In this document: positions 17,076 through 26,628 of the stretch, piece after piece
How the letters are laid out: each line of letters opens with the position of its first letter
How positions within the stretch are numbered: position 1 is the stretch's first letter
Assembly: GCA_964556005.1 (NCBI GenBank)
Contig: CAZKUR010000006.1
Location: 1-64,000 of the forward strand
Direction of reading: 5' to 3'
Origin: CAZKUR01 sp964556005
Lineage (GTDB): Bacteria; Bacteroidota; Ignavibacteria; Ignavibacteriales; Ignavibacteriaceae
DNA: 64,000 bases
Position numbers and translations under genes: made by a program
The notes under the pieces: model-generated
Told to the model about the DNA's origin: nothing
Database searches by the model: none
The model's input: the letters and a program-made list of their open reading frames with translations, nothing else

Positions 17076-19415
17076 TTATTTTTCCACTTCTTGTTGAACT
17101 TCTTCGGGTTCGTTTATTTTAGATTCTTCACCGCATTTAGGACATTTTAAATAATTTCCTTTTTTAACGGTGTACCGTTTTTCCATATACTGTGAATCGC
17201 CGTTCGGGCATTCTTGAGGAATCGGTCTATACCAGCTAACGAAATCGCATTTGGGAAATTTTGAGCATCCGAAAAAAATACGTTTTCTTTTGGATTTCCT
17301 TTCGACTACATCGCCTTCGCCGCATTTAGGGCATTTAACTCCGAGGCTTATATTTTTTATGAAATCACAATCGGGATAATTTTCACACCCGATAAATCTT
17401 CCAAACTTCCCTTCCCTAAATACAAGTTTTCCGCCGCACTTTTCGCAAATCTCTCCTGTATACTCAGGTTCCTGGTTTTGTGCGGCTGCTTCTTTAAGCG
17501 ATTTTATATTTTTACATTCAGGGTAATTGCTGCATGCTAAAAATTTGCCGTATCGTCCGACTTTTATGATCATTTCATGTCCGCAGACATCGCAAATTAT
17601 TTTCTCAACTTCATTTTCTACTTTTTTTAATGCATTCGAAAAAGGGTAATAAAAATCATTCAATACATTCACATAATTTATTTCACCTGAAGCAATTTGG
17701 TCTAATTCTCCTTCCATTCCAGAAGTAAAATCTTCGTTAATAATATCGGGGAAATTTTTTACAAGAATACCGTTTACTACTTTGCCTAATTTTGTCGGGA
17801 TAAGTTTTCTTTCCACCTGATCTACATATTTTCTATCTTGAATCGTGCTGACAATTAATGAGTAAGTACTCGGTCGTCCGATACCCTTGCTTTCGAGTTC
17901 TTTTATCAAAGAACTTTCAGTAAACCTGGCAGGCGGTTTTGTAAAATGCTGCGATTTTTGCAGATCGTCGAGAATCAATTCCTGTCCTTTTTCAAGCCCG
18001 AGGGGAATTTGAACATTACGATATTCATCTTTCTCTTCAACATTTTCCTTTGGTTCGTACATTTCAACATAGACCTGCAAAAATCCGTTAAATTTAACAG
18101 CGGAGCCAAATGCTTTAAATAAAAATTCACCTGCAGATACTTCTATTACGGTAGTTTCCATCAAAGCAGGATTCATCTGTGAAGCAACGAACCTATTCCA
18201 GATCAATTCATAAAGCTGGAAAGATTTTTTATCAAGGAATGACTTAACAAACTGCGGAGTATATTTTAACGACGTCGGCCTAATAGCTTCGTGTGCATCC
18301 TGAACATTAATTTTATTTTTCTTTTCGTAATAGTTAGCTTTTTCAGGTAGATAATCTTGTCCGTAATTGTCTTTAATAAAATCTCTAACCTGCGGTAAAA
18401 TTTCTTCACTTATTCGCGTTGAGTCGGTTCTCATGTAAGTTATCAAACCTACGAGGCCTTCTTTGCCTAAGTCAACACCTTCATAAAGATTTTGTGCAAT
18501 TCTCATAGTCTGCTTTGGACGAATGTAAAGCCGCCTGGATGCTTCGGCCTGTAATGTGCTTGTAATAAAAGGCGCCGAAGGATTTCTCTTAGTATTACGC
18601 TTGGTAATATTGGAGATTAAAAAACTGTCTTTTGCCTTAATTCGATTGTAAAAATCTTCAGCGGTTTTTTCATCGGGAATAGCGACATACTCTTTTATAA
18701 ATTCTTCCCATTCTTCATTGCTCATTTCAGGTTTTGGTTTAATTCTTATGTCTTTTCCGTCGACACTGAAAAGTTTTGCCTTAAAATCTTCTTTTTTATT
18801 ATTGCTGAAAATTGCTTTAATGGACCAATATTCAATGGCAATAAATTTTTCAATTTCAGCTTCACGGTCGCAAATTAATTTTAAAGCGACAGACTGAACT
18901 CGCCCGGCAGATAATGATTGACTGCCTGATAATTCGATTACGGCTTTCCAGAGGAACGGACTCATCTTATAGCCGATAATTCTATCCATTACTCTTCGTG
19001 CACGCTGGGACGAAACAAGATTAACATCAATCGAGCGCGGAGATTCCATTGCTCTTTTTACGCCGGTTTTGGTTATTTCATTAAAGAGTACCCTGTAAAT
19101 ATTGTCTTTTGCTTTCCCGTTTAAAATATCTGCAATATCCTGGGCAATTGCTTCTCCTTCCCTATCAGGGTCAGTCGCTATATATATTTTATCGCTTTTC
19201 GCAGCCAGATTTTTTATTTTTTTTATAATGTCCCCTTTACCCCTTATAGTAACAAACTGAGGTTCAAAACCTTTGTCGACATCGACTCCTAATTTGGTTT
19301 TGGGTAAATTTCTAATGTGGCCGACTGTCGGTTCAACAATAAAATCTTTTCCCAGATATTTATTTATAGTTTTTGCCTTTGCTGGAGACTCAACTAAAAC
19401 TAAATTTTTGCTCAT
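17076..19415 (-). CDS. topA: DNA topoisomerase I (type IA)
   Basis: A 779-residue enzyme that relaxes negative supercoils. The TOPRIM domain starts at residue 3 (LVLVESPAKAKTINKYLG) with the acidic DPDREGEA motif, and the active-site Tyr is in ITYMRTDSTRIS. Three C-terminal four-cysteine zinc ribbons (CDVCGHE...CSNYPEC, CEKCGGK...CENYPDC, CPKCGEG...CSKFPKC) are followed by a degenerate fourth (CPNGD...CPKC). A weak GGAA lies before the ATG. It is followed by xer with a 4-bp gap and preceded by an Smg-like gene, an association also known from gammaproteobacteria. Confidence 0.96.
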   Translation of the reverse strand: MSKNLVLVESPAKAKTINKYLGKDFIVEPTVGHIRNLPKTKLGVDVDKGFEPQFVTIRGKGDIIKKIKNLAAKSDKIYIATDPDREGEAIAQDIADILNGKAKDNIYRVLFNEITKTGVKRAMESPRSIDVNLVSSQRARRVMDRIIGYKMSPFLWKAVIELSGSQSLSAGRVQSVALKLICDREAEIEKFIAIEYWSIKAIFSNNKKEDFKAKLFSVDGKDIRIKPKPEMSNEEWEEFIKEYVAIPDEKTAEDFYNRIKAKDSFLISNITKRNTKRNPSAPFITSTLQAEASRRLYIRPKQTMRIAQNLYEGVDLGKEGLVGLITYMRTDSTRISEEILPQVRDFIKDNYGQDYLPEKANYYEKKNKINVQDAHEAIRPTSLKYTPQFVKSFLDKKSFQLYELIWNRFVASQMNPALMETTVIEVSAGEFLFKAFGSAVKFNGFLQVYVEMYEPKENVEEKDEYRNVQIPLGLEKGQELILDDLQKSQHFTKPPARFTESSLIKELESKGIGRPSTYSLIVSTIQDRKYVDQVERKLIPTKLGKVVNGILVKNFPDIINEDFTSGMEGELDQIASGEINYVNVLNDFYYPFSNALKKVENEVEKIICDVCGHEMIIKVGRYGKFLACSNYPECKNIKSLKEAAAQNQEPEYTGEICEKCGGKLVFREGKFGRFIGCENYPDCDFIKNISLGVKCPKCGEGDVVERKSKRKRIFFGCSKFPKCDFVSWYRPIPQECPNGDSQYMEKRYTVKKGNYLKCPKCGEESKINEPEEVQQEVEK

Positions 19416-19429
19416 CTAATTTCCATTCT

Positions 19430-19885
19430 TTAATTTACAGAATCCGATAAAAATAACGACAATCTGCTTCCCGGCAACATCAAATTATTTACACCAAGGA
19501 ATAATGCTAAAATTAAAATATTTATTTCGTTTCTCGATACATTTTTTTTATTAAAGTACCTGATTTCCTCAAGAATTGAATCAATATCGTAATTATTAAG
19601 CAGACCAAGATTGAACAGCCCGAGAATATAATTACAATTTTTTAATCCCAGCAGATCTTTTTCATAATTGGAAAAAATCCTAATTCCCTGTGTTGAAATC
19701 TCGGGATTATCCAAAATCTCAGTCATATCGCTGAGTAATTTTTCATAAATCCAGCTATAAGCAGTTGCGGTGATATTATTTGAATTTTCATTAATAAATT
19801 TTTCAGGCCGGATGCTGAGCTGTAAACCTTCATTTTCAAGGCTTTCCACAATTTTAATTAATTTCTGCTCTAATTTAGGTCTCAT
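19430..19885 (-). CDS. Smg/DUF494-like protein (tentative)
   Basis: A 151-residue protein. The stretch GIRIFSNYEKDLLGLKNCNY, followed by a helical segment up to NEINILILALFLG, resembles the C-terminal half of the Smg/DUF494 family, where E. coli Smg has SMRIYTPEE...DLKWVILMVLF. E. coli smg lies near topA, and here the gene lies immediately upstream of topA, which supports the call. The family function is unknown. Its ATG overlaps the ybeY stop by 4 bp. The assignment was made by eye and needs a profile search. Confidence 0.6.
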   Translation of the reverse strand: MRPKLEQKLIKIVESLENEGLQLSIRPEKFINENSNNITATAYSWIYEKLLSDMTEILDNPEISTQGIRIFSNYEKDLLGLKNCNYILGLFNLGLLNNYDIDSILEEIRYFNKKNVSRNEINILILALFLGVNNLMLPGSRLSLFLSDSVN

Positions 19886-20322
19886 TTATAAAACCCCTTA
19901 ATGTTTTTAAGCTTATTTACCAATTCATTCTCTTTTTTTATCATCGTACTTTTTGATATTTTGTTCATATCGTCATAACCGATTATATGTAAAATACCAT
20001 GTATCACCAATCTCGTTATTTCAATTTTGATTGTCGTATTAAACAATTTCGCATTTTTTACTGCATCATTGACGGAAATAAAAATTTCCGAATCAAAAAT
20101 GCTTTGACTGCCTGAATAATTAAACGTTAAAATATCAGTAGAATAATTATGATTCAAGTATTTTTTATTAATTTCCAAAATCTTTTTCGAATCGATGAAA
20201 TTTACTATAAGAGTATCTATCTCGAATTTCAATTCGTTTTTAAGATTGCCAATTAATTTATGAACAAAGCTTTTTTTAAAATTATAACGATTTTGGAAAT
20301 TAATTGATAAATTCTTAATCAC
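19882..20322 (-). CDS. ybeY: Endoribonuclease YbeY
   Basis: A metal-dependent RNase needed for 16S rRNA 3' maturation and ribosome quality control. The signature HGILHIIGYDD matches H-G-x-L-H-x2-G-Y-D-H except that the third metal ligand His is Asp, a change also found in Bacteroidetes YbeY. I chose the GTG at 20322, which has TCCGGAAAA just upstream and leaves 16 bases after the preceding stop. The frame stays open to a TTG at 20373, inside the MBL gene, which would add 17 residues with no family match. The resulting 146 residues fit the family. Confidence 0.85.
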   Translation of the reverse strand: MIKNLSINFQNRYNFKKSFVHKLIGNLKNELKFEIDTLIVNFIDSKKILEINKKYLNHNYSTDILTFNYSGSQSIFDSEIFISVNDAVKNAKLFNTTIKIEITRLVIHGILHIIGYDDMNKISKSTMIKKENELVNKLKNIKGFYK

Positions 20323-20338
20323 ATATTTTCCGGAAATT

Positions 20339-21202
20339 TCAAATTTTAATTTGCAGGCCTTCTTCTGCTGCAAGACAATTGATTTTTGATTTCTTACCCG
20401 TTAAAAAGTATTTAGTTTCCTCAAGCATGCGGTCAATTTTTTCATCACTGAAATCCGGGTTATAATGAAAAAACACCAAATTTTTCACGTTTGCTAAGAT
20501 ACTAAAATATGCAAGAGAAATGTTACTCGAGTGCCCCCATCCCTTTTTGCTTTTAATCGATGCTTCATCGTACATTGCATCGTGTATCAAATAATTTGCA
20601 TTTTCGCAAAATTTAATTGTATCGTGATTAAGCTCTTCCAATCTTTCAAAATCGTCGGGATTACCTTCGTTTAATTTGATTTCATTATCAGTCATATAAA
20701 TTACTGATTTGGAACCTTCGGTCAATTTGTATGTGAGTGCAGGCGAAGAATGGTTTACCATAAATGTTTCAACTTTTACGCCGTCGATTTCAAAGTGTTC
20801 TTTTAGTGAAACTTCATGAAAACTAATTTTTGCACTTACTTGTGAAAAATCCACCGGGAAATGATTCGGATTCATCTGATCCTTTAATAATTTTTCAATC
20901 CCGGTACCCAAACTATTCAAACCGTAAAATACAATTGATTTGGTTTTATCATACAACGGTGCAAAAAAAGGAATTCCCTGGATATGATCCCAATGATAAT
21001 GGCTAATGAATATGGAAATTTCATCGGAATGATTCTTTACGATATAGTTTCCAAGTTCTCTTATACCACTGCCGCCGTCGAGTATAATCGTTTTTCCGCC
21101 TGCAGATTTAACCTCGACGCAAGGAGTATTACCTCCGTATTTTAATGTATTTTTACCGGGTACGGGAATCGATCCCCTCGTACCCCAGAATTTAATTTCC
21201 AT
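20339..21202 (-). CDS. MBL-fold metallo-hydrolase
   Basis: A 287-residue metallo-beta-lactamase-fold hydrolase starting MEIKFWGTRGSIPVPG, the typical opening of the PhnP/RNase Z-like subgroup that often acts on phosphodiesters or cyclic nucleotides. The metal-binding motif is SHYHWDHIQGIPFF (H-x-H-x-D-H), with further ligands likely in VNHSSPA, MTDNE and the C-terminal FFHYNPDFSD. It is cytoplasmic, with no signal peptide. It follows the gamma-carbonic anhydrase-like gene by 4 bp. The substrate cannot be told from sequence. Confidence 0.85.
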   Translation of the reverse strand: MEIKFWGTRGSIPVPGKNTLKYGGNTPCVEVKSAGGKTIILDGGSGIRELGNYIVKNHSDEISIFISHYHWDHIQGIPFFAPLYDKTKSIVFYGLNSLGTGIEKLLKDQMNPNHFPVDFSQVSAKISFHEVSLKEHFEIDGVKVETFMVNHSSPALTYKLTEGSKSVIYMTDNEIKLNEGNPDDFERLEELNHDTIKFCENANYLIHDAMYDEASIKSKKGWGHSSNISLAYFSILANVKNLVFFHYNPDFSDEKIDRMLEETKYFLTGKKSKINCLAAEEGLQIKI

Positions 21203-21206
21203 TTTT

Positions 21207-21767
21207 TCAAAAATCTTTTAATGAATTCAGCGCTAACTCACTGTATTTTTTATAACGTAATGCAGAACTTTCAATATCTTCAATTTCAATTTTAGTTAAA
21301 TCACGTATAACTTTAGCAGGAACTCCGGCAACAAGCTTACCATGCGGTACAGTAAAACCGGGTTTTACAACTGCACCTGCCGCAACAATTGAATTGCTCT
21401 CAACTATTGAGCCATCCAAAACAATTGCACCTATCCCTATGAGGCATAAATCATGCAACGAGCAGCCATGCAATTTAACCGAATGTCCGATTGTAACTTT
21501 ATTACCGATGTTTAGGGGATATTTATTATTTGTAACGTGCAGAATGCAGCAGTCCTGTATATTTGATAAATAACCTATTTTAATATAATGAACGTCGCCT
21601 CTAATGACTGTGTTATACCATACACTTGAATCAGAACCGATTTCAACATTACCAATAATTTTTACGCCTGGTGCAAGAAATACTCCATTCCCGATTTTAG
21701 GAAAAAATCCCTTATTAGGGAACAATTTTATTTCATCTTCTAATCTCCGAATTTTGGTGGTTCCCAT
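21207..21767 (-). CDS. Gamma-carbonic anhydrase-like hexapeptide-repeat protein
   Basis: A 186-residue left-handed beta-helix protein made of hexapeptide repeats (for example VKIIGNVEIGSDSSVW, SIVESNSIVAAGAVV). Histidines in CILHVT, IGHSVKLHGC correspond to the three zinc ligands of the YrdA/PaaY/Cam group. The IRGD sequence common in this family is present. It may hydrate CO2 or act as an acyl-group handling protein; many family members have no proven activity. The start overlaps the DUF3108 gene by 28 bp, and the first dozen residues are charged and non-repetitive. Confidence 0.85.
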   Translation of the reverse strand: MGTTKIRRLEDEIKLFPNKGFFPKIGNGVFLAPGVKIIGNVEIGSDSSVWYNTVIRGDVHYIKIGYLSNIQDCCILHVTNNKYPLNIGNKVTIGHSVKLHGCSLHDLCLIGIGAIVLDGSIVESNSIVAAGAVVKPGFTVPHGKLVAGVPAKVIRDLTKIEIEDIESSALRYKKYSELALNSLKDF

Positions 21768-22567
21768 CCTTCTCTATTCCAATTTATTAATTCAACAGTT
21801 ATGTTGCCTAATATTACGTGCAGCTTTGCCAAAATAGGTATGGAAGCATTATCGTTCGAAAACCATCCTTCAAATTTGCCTGTTAAGCCGAAGATACTTA
21901 CAAATTGAGCTTCGCCGTCAAGCTTAACACATGAGATTTCGTAATCAACAGCATCAATCGAAATGCCCGATACATCATCTGAAAAATTTATAATTGTTTT
22001 TTCCTTTTTCTCATTAACAAATGTTGGAACTGAAACGGTTTTGTTTTGACCTGAATTTATCCTCGCAAAATAAAAGATGGATAAGCCGTCCTCGTATTCT
22101 TTTTTAACTGTTCCAATAGAATCCGTCCAAACTTCTTTCGGATCGTACCTGCCTTTTATTACTCTAACTTTTGAACTATCATAATCGAAATAATATTCGG
22201 TGTAAGTTGTTACTTTTTCAGATTTAACTATTCCCCTAAAATAATCCGAATAAAAATCCCGGTTTATCATGCTTTCATAAATTTGATGAAGAGCAACAAA
22301 AGGCACCCCTTCATATGAATCAATATATGCTAGAGTATTGTAAACGGTTCTGCCATGTATTTCCTTTTTATTCAGAACTTTAAATTTTATTTCTCCGAGT
22401 TTGAAAATTGAATACTTGACCAGATATGTAAGCACTTCTCCCACCTGCATTTTTTCACCCTCAATAAAATTGATATTTTTTCCATACTCTAATTTGTTCT
22501 CTGGGCGAAGAGAAAAAGAAGTTAGAACAAACGACAATGAAAAAAATATTAATGATAACCTTCTCAT
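21740..22567 (-). CDS. DUF3108 domain exported protein
   Basis: A 275-residue protein with a signal peptide (MRRLSLIFFSLSFVLTSFS) and a DUF3108-type beta-rich body. The opening QVGEVLTYLVKYSIFKLGEIKFK and the later YYFDYDSSKVRV and DGLSIFYFAR stretches match the usual pattern of the family, whose members are periplasmic or outer-membrane associated and of unknown function. Its ATG overlaps the stop of the CtpA-type protease gene by 4 bp, so the two are likely coupled in the envelope. Confidence in the family is moderate, as the call is by eye. Confidence 0.7.
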   Translation of the reverse strand: MRRLSLIFFSLSFVLTSFSLRPENKLEYGKNINFIEGEKMQVGEVLTYLVKYSIFKLGEIKFKVLNKKEIHGRTVYNTLAYIDSYEGVPFVALHQIYESMINRDFYSDYFRGIVKSEKVTTYTEYYFDYDSSKVRVIKGRYDPKEVWTDSIGTVKKEYEDGLSIFYFARINSGQNKTVSVPTFVNEKKEKTIINFSDDVSGISIDAVDYEISCVKLDGEAQFVSIFGLTGKFEGWFSNDNASIPILAKLHVILGNITVELINWNREGWEPPKFGD

Positions 22568-24177
22568 TTTAAATTTGCCAGGTTTTTTGCTTCATCAAAT
22601 AACGTTACTGCCTTTTGAAATTGATCATCGACAGTAAGCATTACTTTATACCAGCCTTCGTTTTTCCAAAAATTTCTTGCAACTTGAGCTTTTAATCTTG
22701 CAGCGATATAATCTTTGTCTTTTAGAAACTGCTTATCATTAAATTTGACGCCTTTTGATTCTGCAAATTTAATAAACTCATTTAAATCATTTTGTGTGAA
22801 ATTAAAATCATGAATGAATTTGTCCGGATCGTTTTTGTATTTTGTCCGGATTTTACTTGAATGCGTATCAAGATAATTGAGCACGAATTGGTAAAGGATT
22901 TTGTTCTTAAGCAGCTTAGTTGTATAACCTGATAATTTATCGCCCCTTATAATATAATCAGGCGTTATTCCGCCTCCGCCATAAACAATCCTGCCTGAAT
23001 GAGTTTTAAATGTTTTTTGTAAAGAATCTTTTTCGGCTTCATGTTCAAGGTTATTGCCCTCTGCCTCGGTATTATTTCCAGCCTCAGCATAGTATTCTTT
23101 TTTATTCTTTAAATCTTTATAATCCCTCTGGATTGATCTTCCGGACGGAGTGTAATATTTAGCTATTGTCAATCTTAACGCAGAATTATCGGGAAGCTCG
23201 TATTGTCTCTGAACCAATCCTTTCCCGAAAGTTGTTTCGCCGACTATCAATCCCCTGTCCCAATCTTGAATTGCTCCTGAAACAATTTCACTGGCCGAAG
23301 CGCTGCCGCTGTTAACCAGGATAATCAAAGGTATATTTTCATATGGTGATGATTTTGAAGAATACCGTACTTCGTCAAATTCGGGCCTTCTGCCTTTTGT
23401 GTAAACGATTTTTTTCTTTCCTGAGATGAATAAATCTGCAACCTCAACTGCCTGCTCGAGATATCCCCCGGGGTTTCCTCTAAGATCCAAAATTAATTGT
23501 TGCATCCCCTGGCTTTGTAAATCGGAAAGGGCTTTGTTTAATTCGTCGAAAGTTGTTTCTGAGAATCTGCTTAAGCTTACATATGCAGTCTTAGTATTGT
23601 ACATAAAGTAAGTATCAACCGAATATAAAGGAATTTTTTCTCTAGTAATTACATATTTTAGAGGATCGGTTTCTCCATAACGAATGAGTGTAACAGAAAC
23701 TTTGGTGCCTGCTTTACCTCTTAATTTATTTCTTACTTCATTATTAGTTATCCCTATTACATTCTTACCGTTAACTTTAATTATCCTGTCGCCGGATTTA
23801 ATTCCCAATGCTTCACTTGGACCCCCGGAAATAGGTGATACAACAACTAATGTGTCATTAATTATTTGAAATTCAATTCCGATTCCGTCAAAATCTCCTC
23901 TAAAGGATTCTTCGATGGTTTGGAGCTCTGCGGGAGGAATATAAACCGAATGAGGATCTAATTTACCAAGCATTCCGTTTATGGCGGCATCTACTAATTT
24001 TTGAGTATCTACATTTTCGAGGTAATAATCTTCCGTATAAGTAAGTACGTCTTTAAATTTCTCAACCCCTGCGCTTGTCTTATCATCTGAAAAAACCTGG
24101 TTGATCTCAATTCCTAATACAATTCCTATTGTAATTAATATTATGCTTAAAGGAATTCGAAACCCTAGACGTTTCAT
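22564..24177 (-). CDS. S41 family C-terminal processing protease (CtpA/Prc type)
   Basis: A 537-residue periplasmic, membrane-anchored protease that trims protein C-termini. It begins with an N-terminal hydrophobic segment (IPLSIILITIGIVLGIEI). The PDZ domain spans about residues 85-165 (GIGIEFQ...GDRIIKVNGKNVIG). The catalytic Ser is in NSGSASASEIVSGA and the Lys in GETTFGKGLVQ. A C-terminal helical extension of about 150 residues goes beyond the minimal enzyme. GGAG lies upstream of the ATG. It is transcribed with the DUF3108 gene and follows a Wzi-like outer-membrane gene, all envelope functions. Confidence 0.92.
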   Translation of the reverse strand: MKRLGFRIPLSIILITIGIVLGIEINQVFSDDKTSAGVEKFKDVLTYTEDYYLENVDTQKLVDAAINGMLGKLDPHSVYIPPAELQTIEESFRGDFDGIGIEFQIINDTLVVVSPISGGPSEALGIKSGDRIIKVNGKNVIGITNNEVRNKLRGKAGTKVSVTLIRYGETDPLKYVITREKIPLYSVDTYFMYNTKTAYVSLSRFSETTFDELNKALSDLQSQGMQQLILDLRGNPGGYLEQAVEVADLFISGKKKIVYTKGRRPEFDEVRYSSKSSPYENIPLIILVNSGSASASEIVSGAIQDWDRGLIVGETTFGKGLVQRQYELPDNSALRLTIAKYYTPSGRSIQRDYKDLKNKKEYYAEAGNNTEAEGNNLEHEAEKDSLQKTFKTHSGRIVYGGGGITPDYIIRGDKLSGYTTKLLKNKILYQFVLNYLDTHSSKIRTKYKNDPDKFIHDFNFTQNDLNEFIKFAESKGVKFNDKQFLKDKDYIAARLKAQVARNFWKNEGWYKVMLTVDDQFQKAVTLFDEAKNLANLK

Positions 24178-24198
24178 TTTGTACTCCGGGATGAAAAA

Positions 24199-25860
24199 TT
24201 ATAATTGCGCTCTTAAAGTAACATAAGTCTCGATCTTTTTCTCTGTCATCGAATTTTGAAGTGAATTATTTATATATGCCGTGTTGATCGTAAAGAATAT
24301 TTCATTGAACGGTTCAAAAGTTAATGATAGGGAGTATTGCCGCAAATATTCGAGATCACCATCGAGCAGATGAACGGTTTCTGAATCGAAAACCCGATGT
24401 CCTAAAGAAATATTTCCACCGACATTTTGTTTAACTGTACCGTTGGAATTTAAAGGGTTTGCACCGTGAATTACATATGACAAAGCAAAGGAAAGATTCA
24501 ACATGTAATTTATTCTGTAATCTAATTTTGAATATAACATTTCGCTGTTGGGATCTAAGAATGAACCAAGCTTATAGCCGAAATTGGTGTAATTATTTTG
24601 ATTTAGCCGATGAGTAAAAACGTATGGGTCGATCTTGACATACTCAAGTTGAATTCCCAACGGTAAAATACCGTATAAATTTTCGGAATTTAGTCCTAAT
24701 TGAAATAAAGTTTTGTTGCCATACCAGCCTGTTCCTAATTTGCTGAAGGAAATATCATCTATAAGAAACATAGAATAAATCTTCAAACCCTTTATAGAAT
24801 TATTTTTTGCATCTATAAAAAGAAGCGAATTATCCCTGTCTTGATTAGCATGCTCAGCAGATTTATAAAAATTAAACGGATTGAGATAAGATAAATCAAT
24901 CGGCCGATCGGCGTAAATTATCATTTCCCCGACACCGAAATCAATATTATCCGAAATATCAAATCCGATTCTGTGGTAACCGAAATATTTTTCTTCAACC
25001 GCGTGCACACTCCCTGTAACAGGATCTGTAACGATTGATTCGGGACCTAAGAGTTTAGCATGAAAATATTGAAAATTAAAAAACTTATAATCGATATTAA
25101 ATCCCAAGTAATCGAAAATGGGCGCATTATTATCAAGAATAATTTTTACAGGGCCGTAACCGACATTCATCCGGTCCCTTCCGATTTTCAATTTAACCAG
25201 GTTAAAATCAGCATCTAAATAACCATATGTTTGATCAAAGAATTTGCTTGAATCGGTTGAATTGATTTTATAATTATATTTTAGATCATTCCTGATTAAA
25301 GCTGCATTTTTATTTCCTCTATAAATTCCATTCGTACCGTAAATTTCAAACCCGATCCTTTTCAAAATAGTTCCGCGCACTTTGCCGCCGATAATTCCAA
25401 GCTCTGCTGTTTCATTTAAATGGTTTTCCCTATCATTTAAAGAAAGCAACTGGCCCTCACCTAAAAGGTTTACAAACAAATTCATATTATCGGGATCAAT
25501 GTAAGAGAAAAAATATTTCTGCTTTTGAGAAAACGGGTTGTATCCTCCCTTCTCTGTAAGCGATTGCGATTCTTTCAAATTGCCGAATAACTCAAATTCG
25601 AATTCAATCTCCAAATCACTTAAAATTTTCTTATCGATTTCATCAAGCTGGTTTTCATTCGCAATTACCTCTTTTATAAAGACTGCAATTTCTTCTCTTG
25701 TTTTTGGAATCTGGAAAGAATTGTAATTGTTAATGAGCTTTAAAGTTTCCATTCTTTCAAGGAAATTGTAAACCGGGTTTTGAACGGAAACGTATTCGGA
25801 TTGCGCAAATGAAATCGCAGGTACAATAAAGAAAAGCAGTATTGAAATAATTGTTTTCAT
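24199..25860 (-). CDS. Outer-membrane beta-barrel protein, Wzi/capsule-assembly-like (tentative)
   Basis: A 553-residue exported protein with a clean signal peptide (MKTIISILLFFIVPAISFAQ). An N-terminal helical domain (about 25-90, ending in EEIAVFIKEVI) resembles the region that precedes the barrel in Wzi-like capsule-assembly proteins of Bacteroidetes. The rest is rich in alternating aromatic strands and ends in an aromatic-containing strand with a hydrophobic C-terminus, as expected for an outer-membrane barrel. It starts directly after the GT2 glycosyltransferase gene, which fits surface polysaccharide export. Generic porin function is an alternative. Confidence 0.6.
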   Translation of the reverse strand: MKTIISILLFFIVPAISFAQSEYVSVQNPVYNFLERMETLKLINNYNSFQIPKTREEIAVFIKEVIANENQLDEIDKKILSDLEIEFEFELFGNLKESQSLTEKGGYNPFSQKQKYFFSYIDPDNMNLFVNLLGEGQLLSLNDRENHLNETAELGIIGGKVRGTILKRIGFEIYGTNGIYRGNKNAALIRNDLKYNYKINSTDSSKFFDQTYGYLDADFNLVKLKIGRDRMNVGYGPVKIILDNNAPIFDYLGFNIDYKFFNFQYFHAKLLGPESIVTDPVTGSVHAVEEKYFGYHRIGFDISDNIDFGVGEMIIYADRPIDLSYLNPFNFYKSAEHANQDRDNSLLFIDAKNNSIKGLKIYSMFLIDDISFSKLGTGWYGNKTLFQLGLNSENLYGILPLGIQLEYVKIDPYVFTHRLNQNNYTNFGYKLGSFLDPNSEMLYSKLDYRINYMLNLSFALSYVIHGANPLNSNGTVKQNVGGNISLGHRVFDSETVHLLDGDLEYLRQYSLSLTFEPFNEIFFTINTAYINNSLQNSMTEKKIETYVTLRAQL

Positions 25861-26589
25861 CTATCTGACTTGCTCCCATTCGCTTGAGATGGATTTTTTT
25901 CTAAAAACAATGGAAGATGAATTTCTGAGCCATAACCATGTAACATGCAGGTAGCCGAGTTTTCTGTACCTCCGCGGAGATTCGTAAATCCAAACTTTAT
26001 TCGTATGCAAGACTTTTCCTAATTTTCTTATTCTCATAAAGAGATCGAAATCTTCTCCTGCGATAAGAGATTGATTATTTCTGCCTATTTTTTCGAATAC
26101 ATCTCTTCTAATAACCTGGCATTCTCCTCTTCCCATTCCAACACCAAAAATATTTAGTGCATGGAAATAAGCATTATAAAACCCGTGAAATAATTTATCG
26201 GACAATATTTCTTCTTCGGGAAAAACTTTAACGTTGCATGTTAAAGCTAAATAATCAGAATTATAAAAAGAATAATCAAGATACTCAAAAAACTTTTTAG
26301 CATTATTCAAAATAATATCGCCGTTAAGAAAAATCAAAATTTCTCCGGAAGCAATCTGTGCTCCGATGTTTCTCCCTTCGGCAATAGTTTGTTTATATGA
26401 ACCTGTATGAACTTTAACAACATCGGCATGCTCTAAAGCAATCTCGACCGTATTATCTGTACTGCCTCCGTCCGAAACGATTATTTCTGCGTTGAACTTT
26501 TTTTTAACATCAATTTCTTCAAGCTGCTTAAGCAATTCCGGAAGTAATTTTTCTTCATTCAAAGTTGGAATAATTATACTATATTTCAA
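25861..26589 (-). CDS. Family 2 glycosyltransferase
   Basis: A 242-residue GT-A fold glycosyltransferase beginning MKYSIIIPTLNEEKLLPELL. The nucleotide-sugar binding acidic motif is VSDGGSTDNT, and the DxD-type position is LNGDIIL. It has no membrane segment apart from possible peripheral association. The donor and acceptor cannot be predicted. Its stop is directly before the ATG of the Wzi-like gene and it lies 39 bp after lysS, so it probably shares a transcript with both and contributes to cell-surface glycan. Confidence 0.85.
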   Translation of the reverse strand: MKYSIIIPTLNEEKLLPELLKQLEEIDVKKKFNAEIIVSDGGSTDNTVEIALEHADVVKVHTGSYKQTIAEGRNIGAQIASGEILIFLNGDIILNNAKKFFEYLDYSFYNSDYLALTCNVKVFPEEEILSDKLFHGFYNAYFHALNIFGVGMGRGECQVIRRDVFEKIGRNNQSLIAGEDFDLFMRIRKLGKVLHTNKVWIYESPRRYRKLGYLHVTWLWLRNSSSIVFRKKSISSEWEQVR

Positions 26590-26628
26590 TTTACCCCTGA
26601 AGTTTCAATAAAAAATAAAATTCCAATA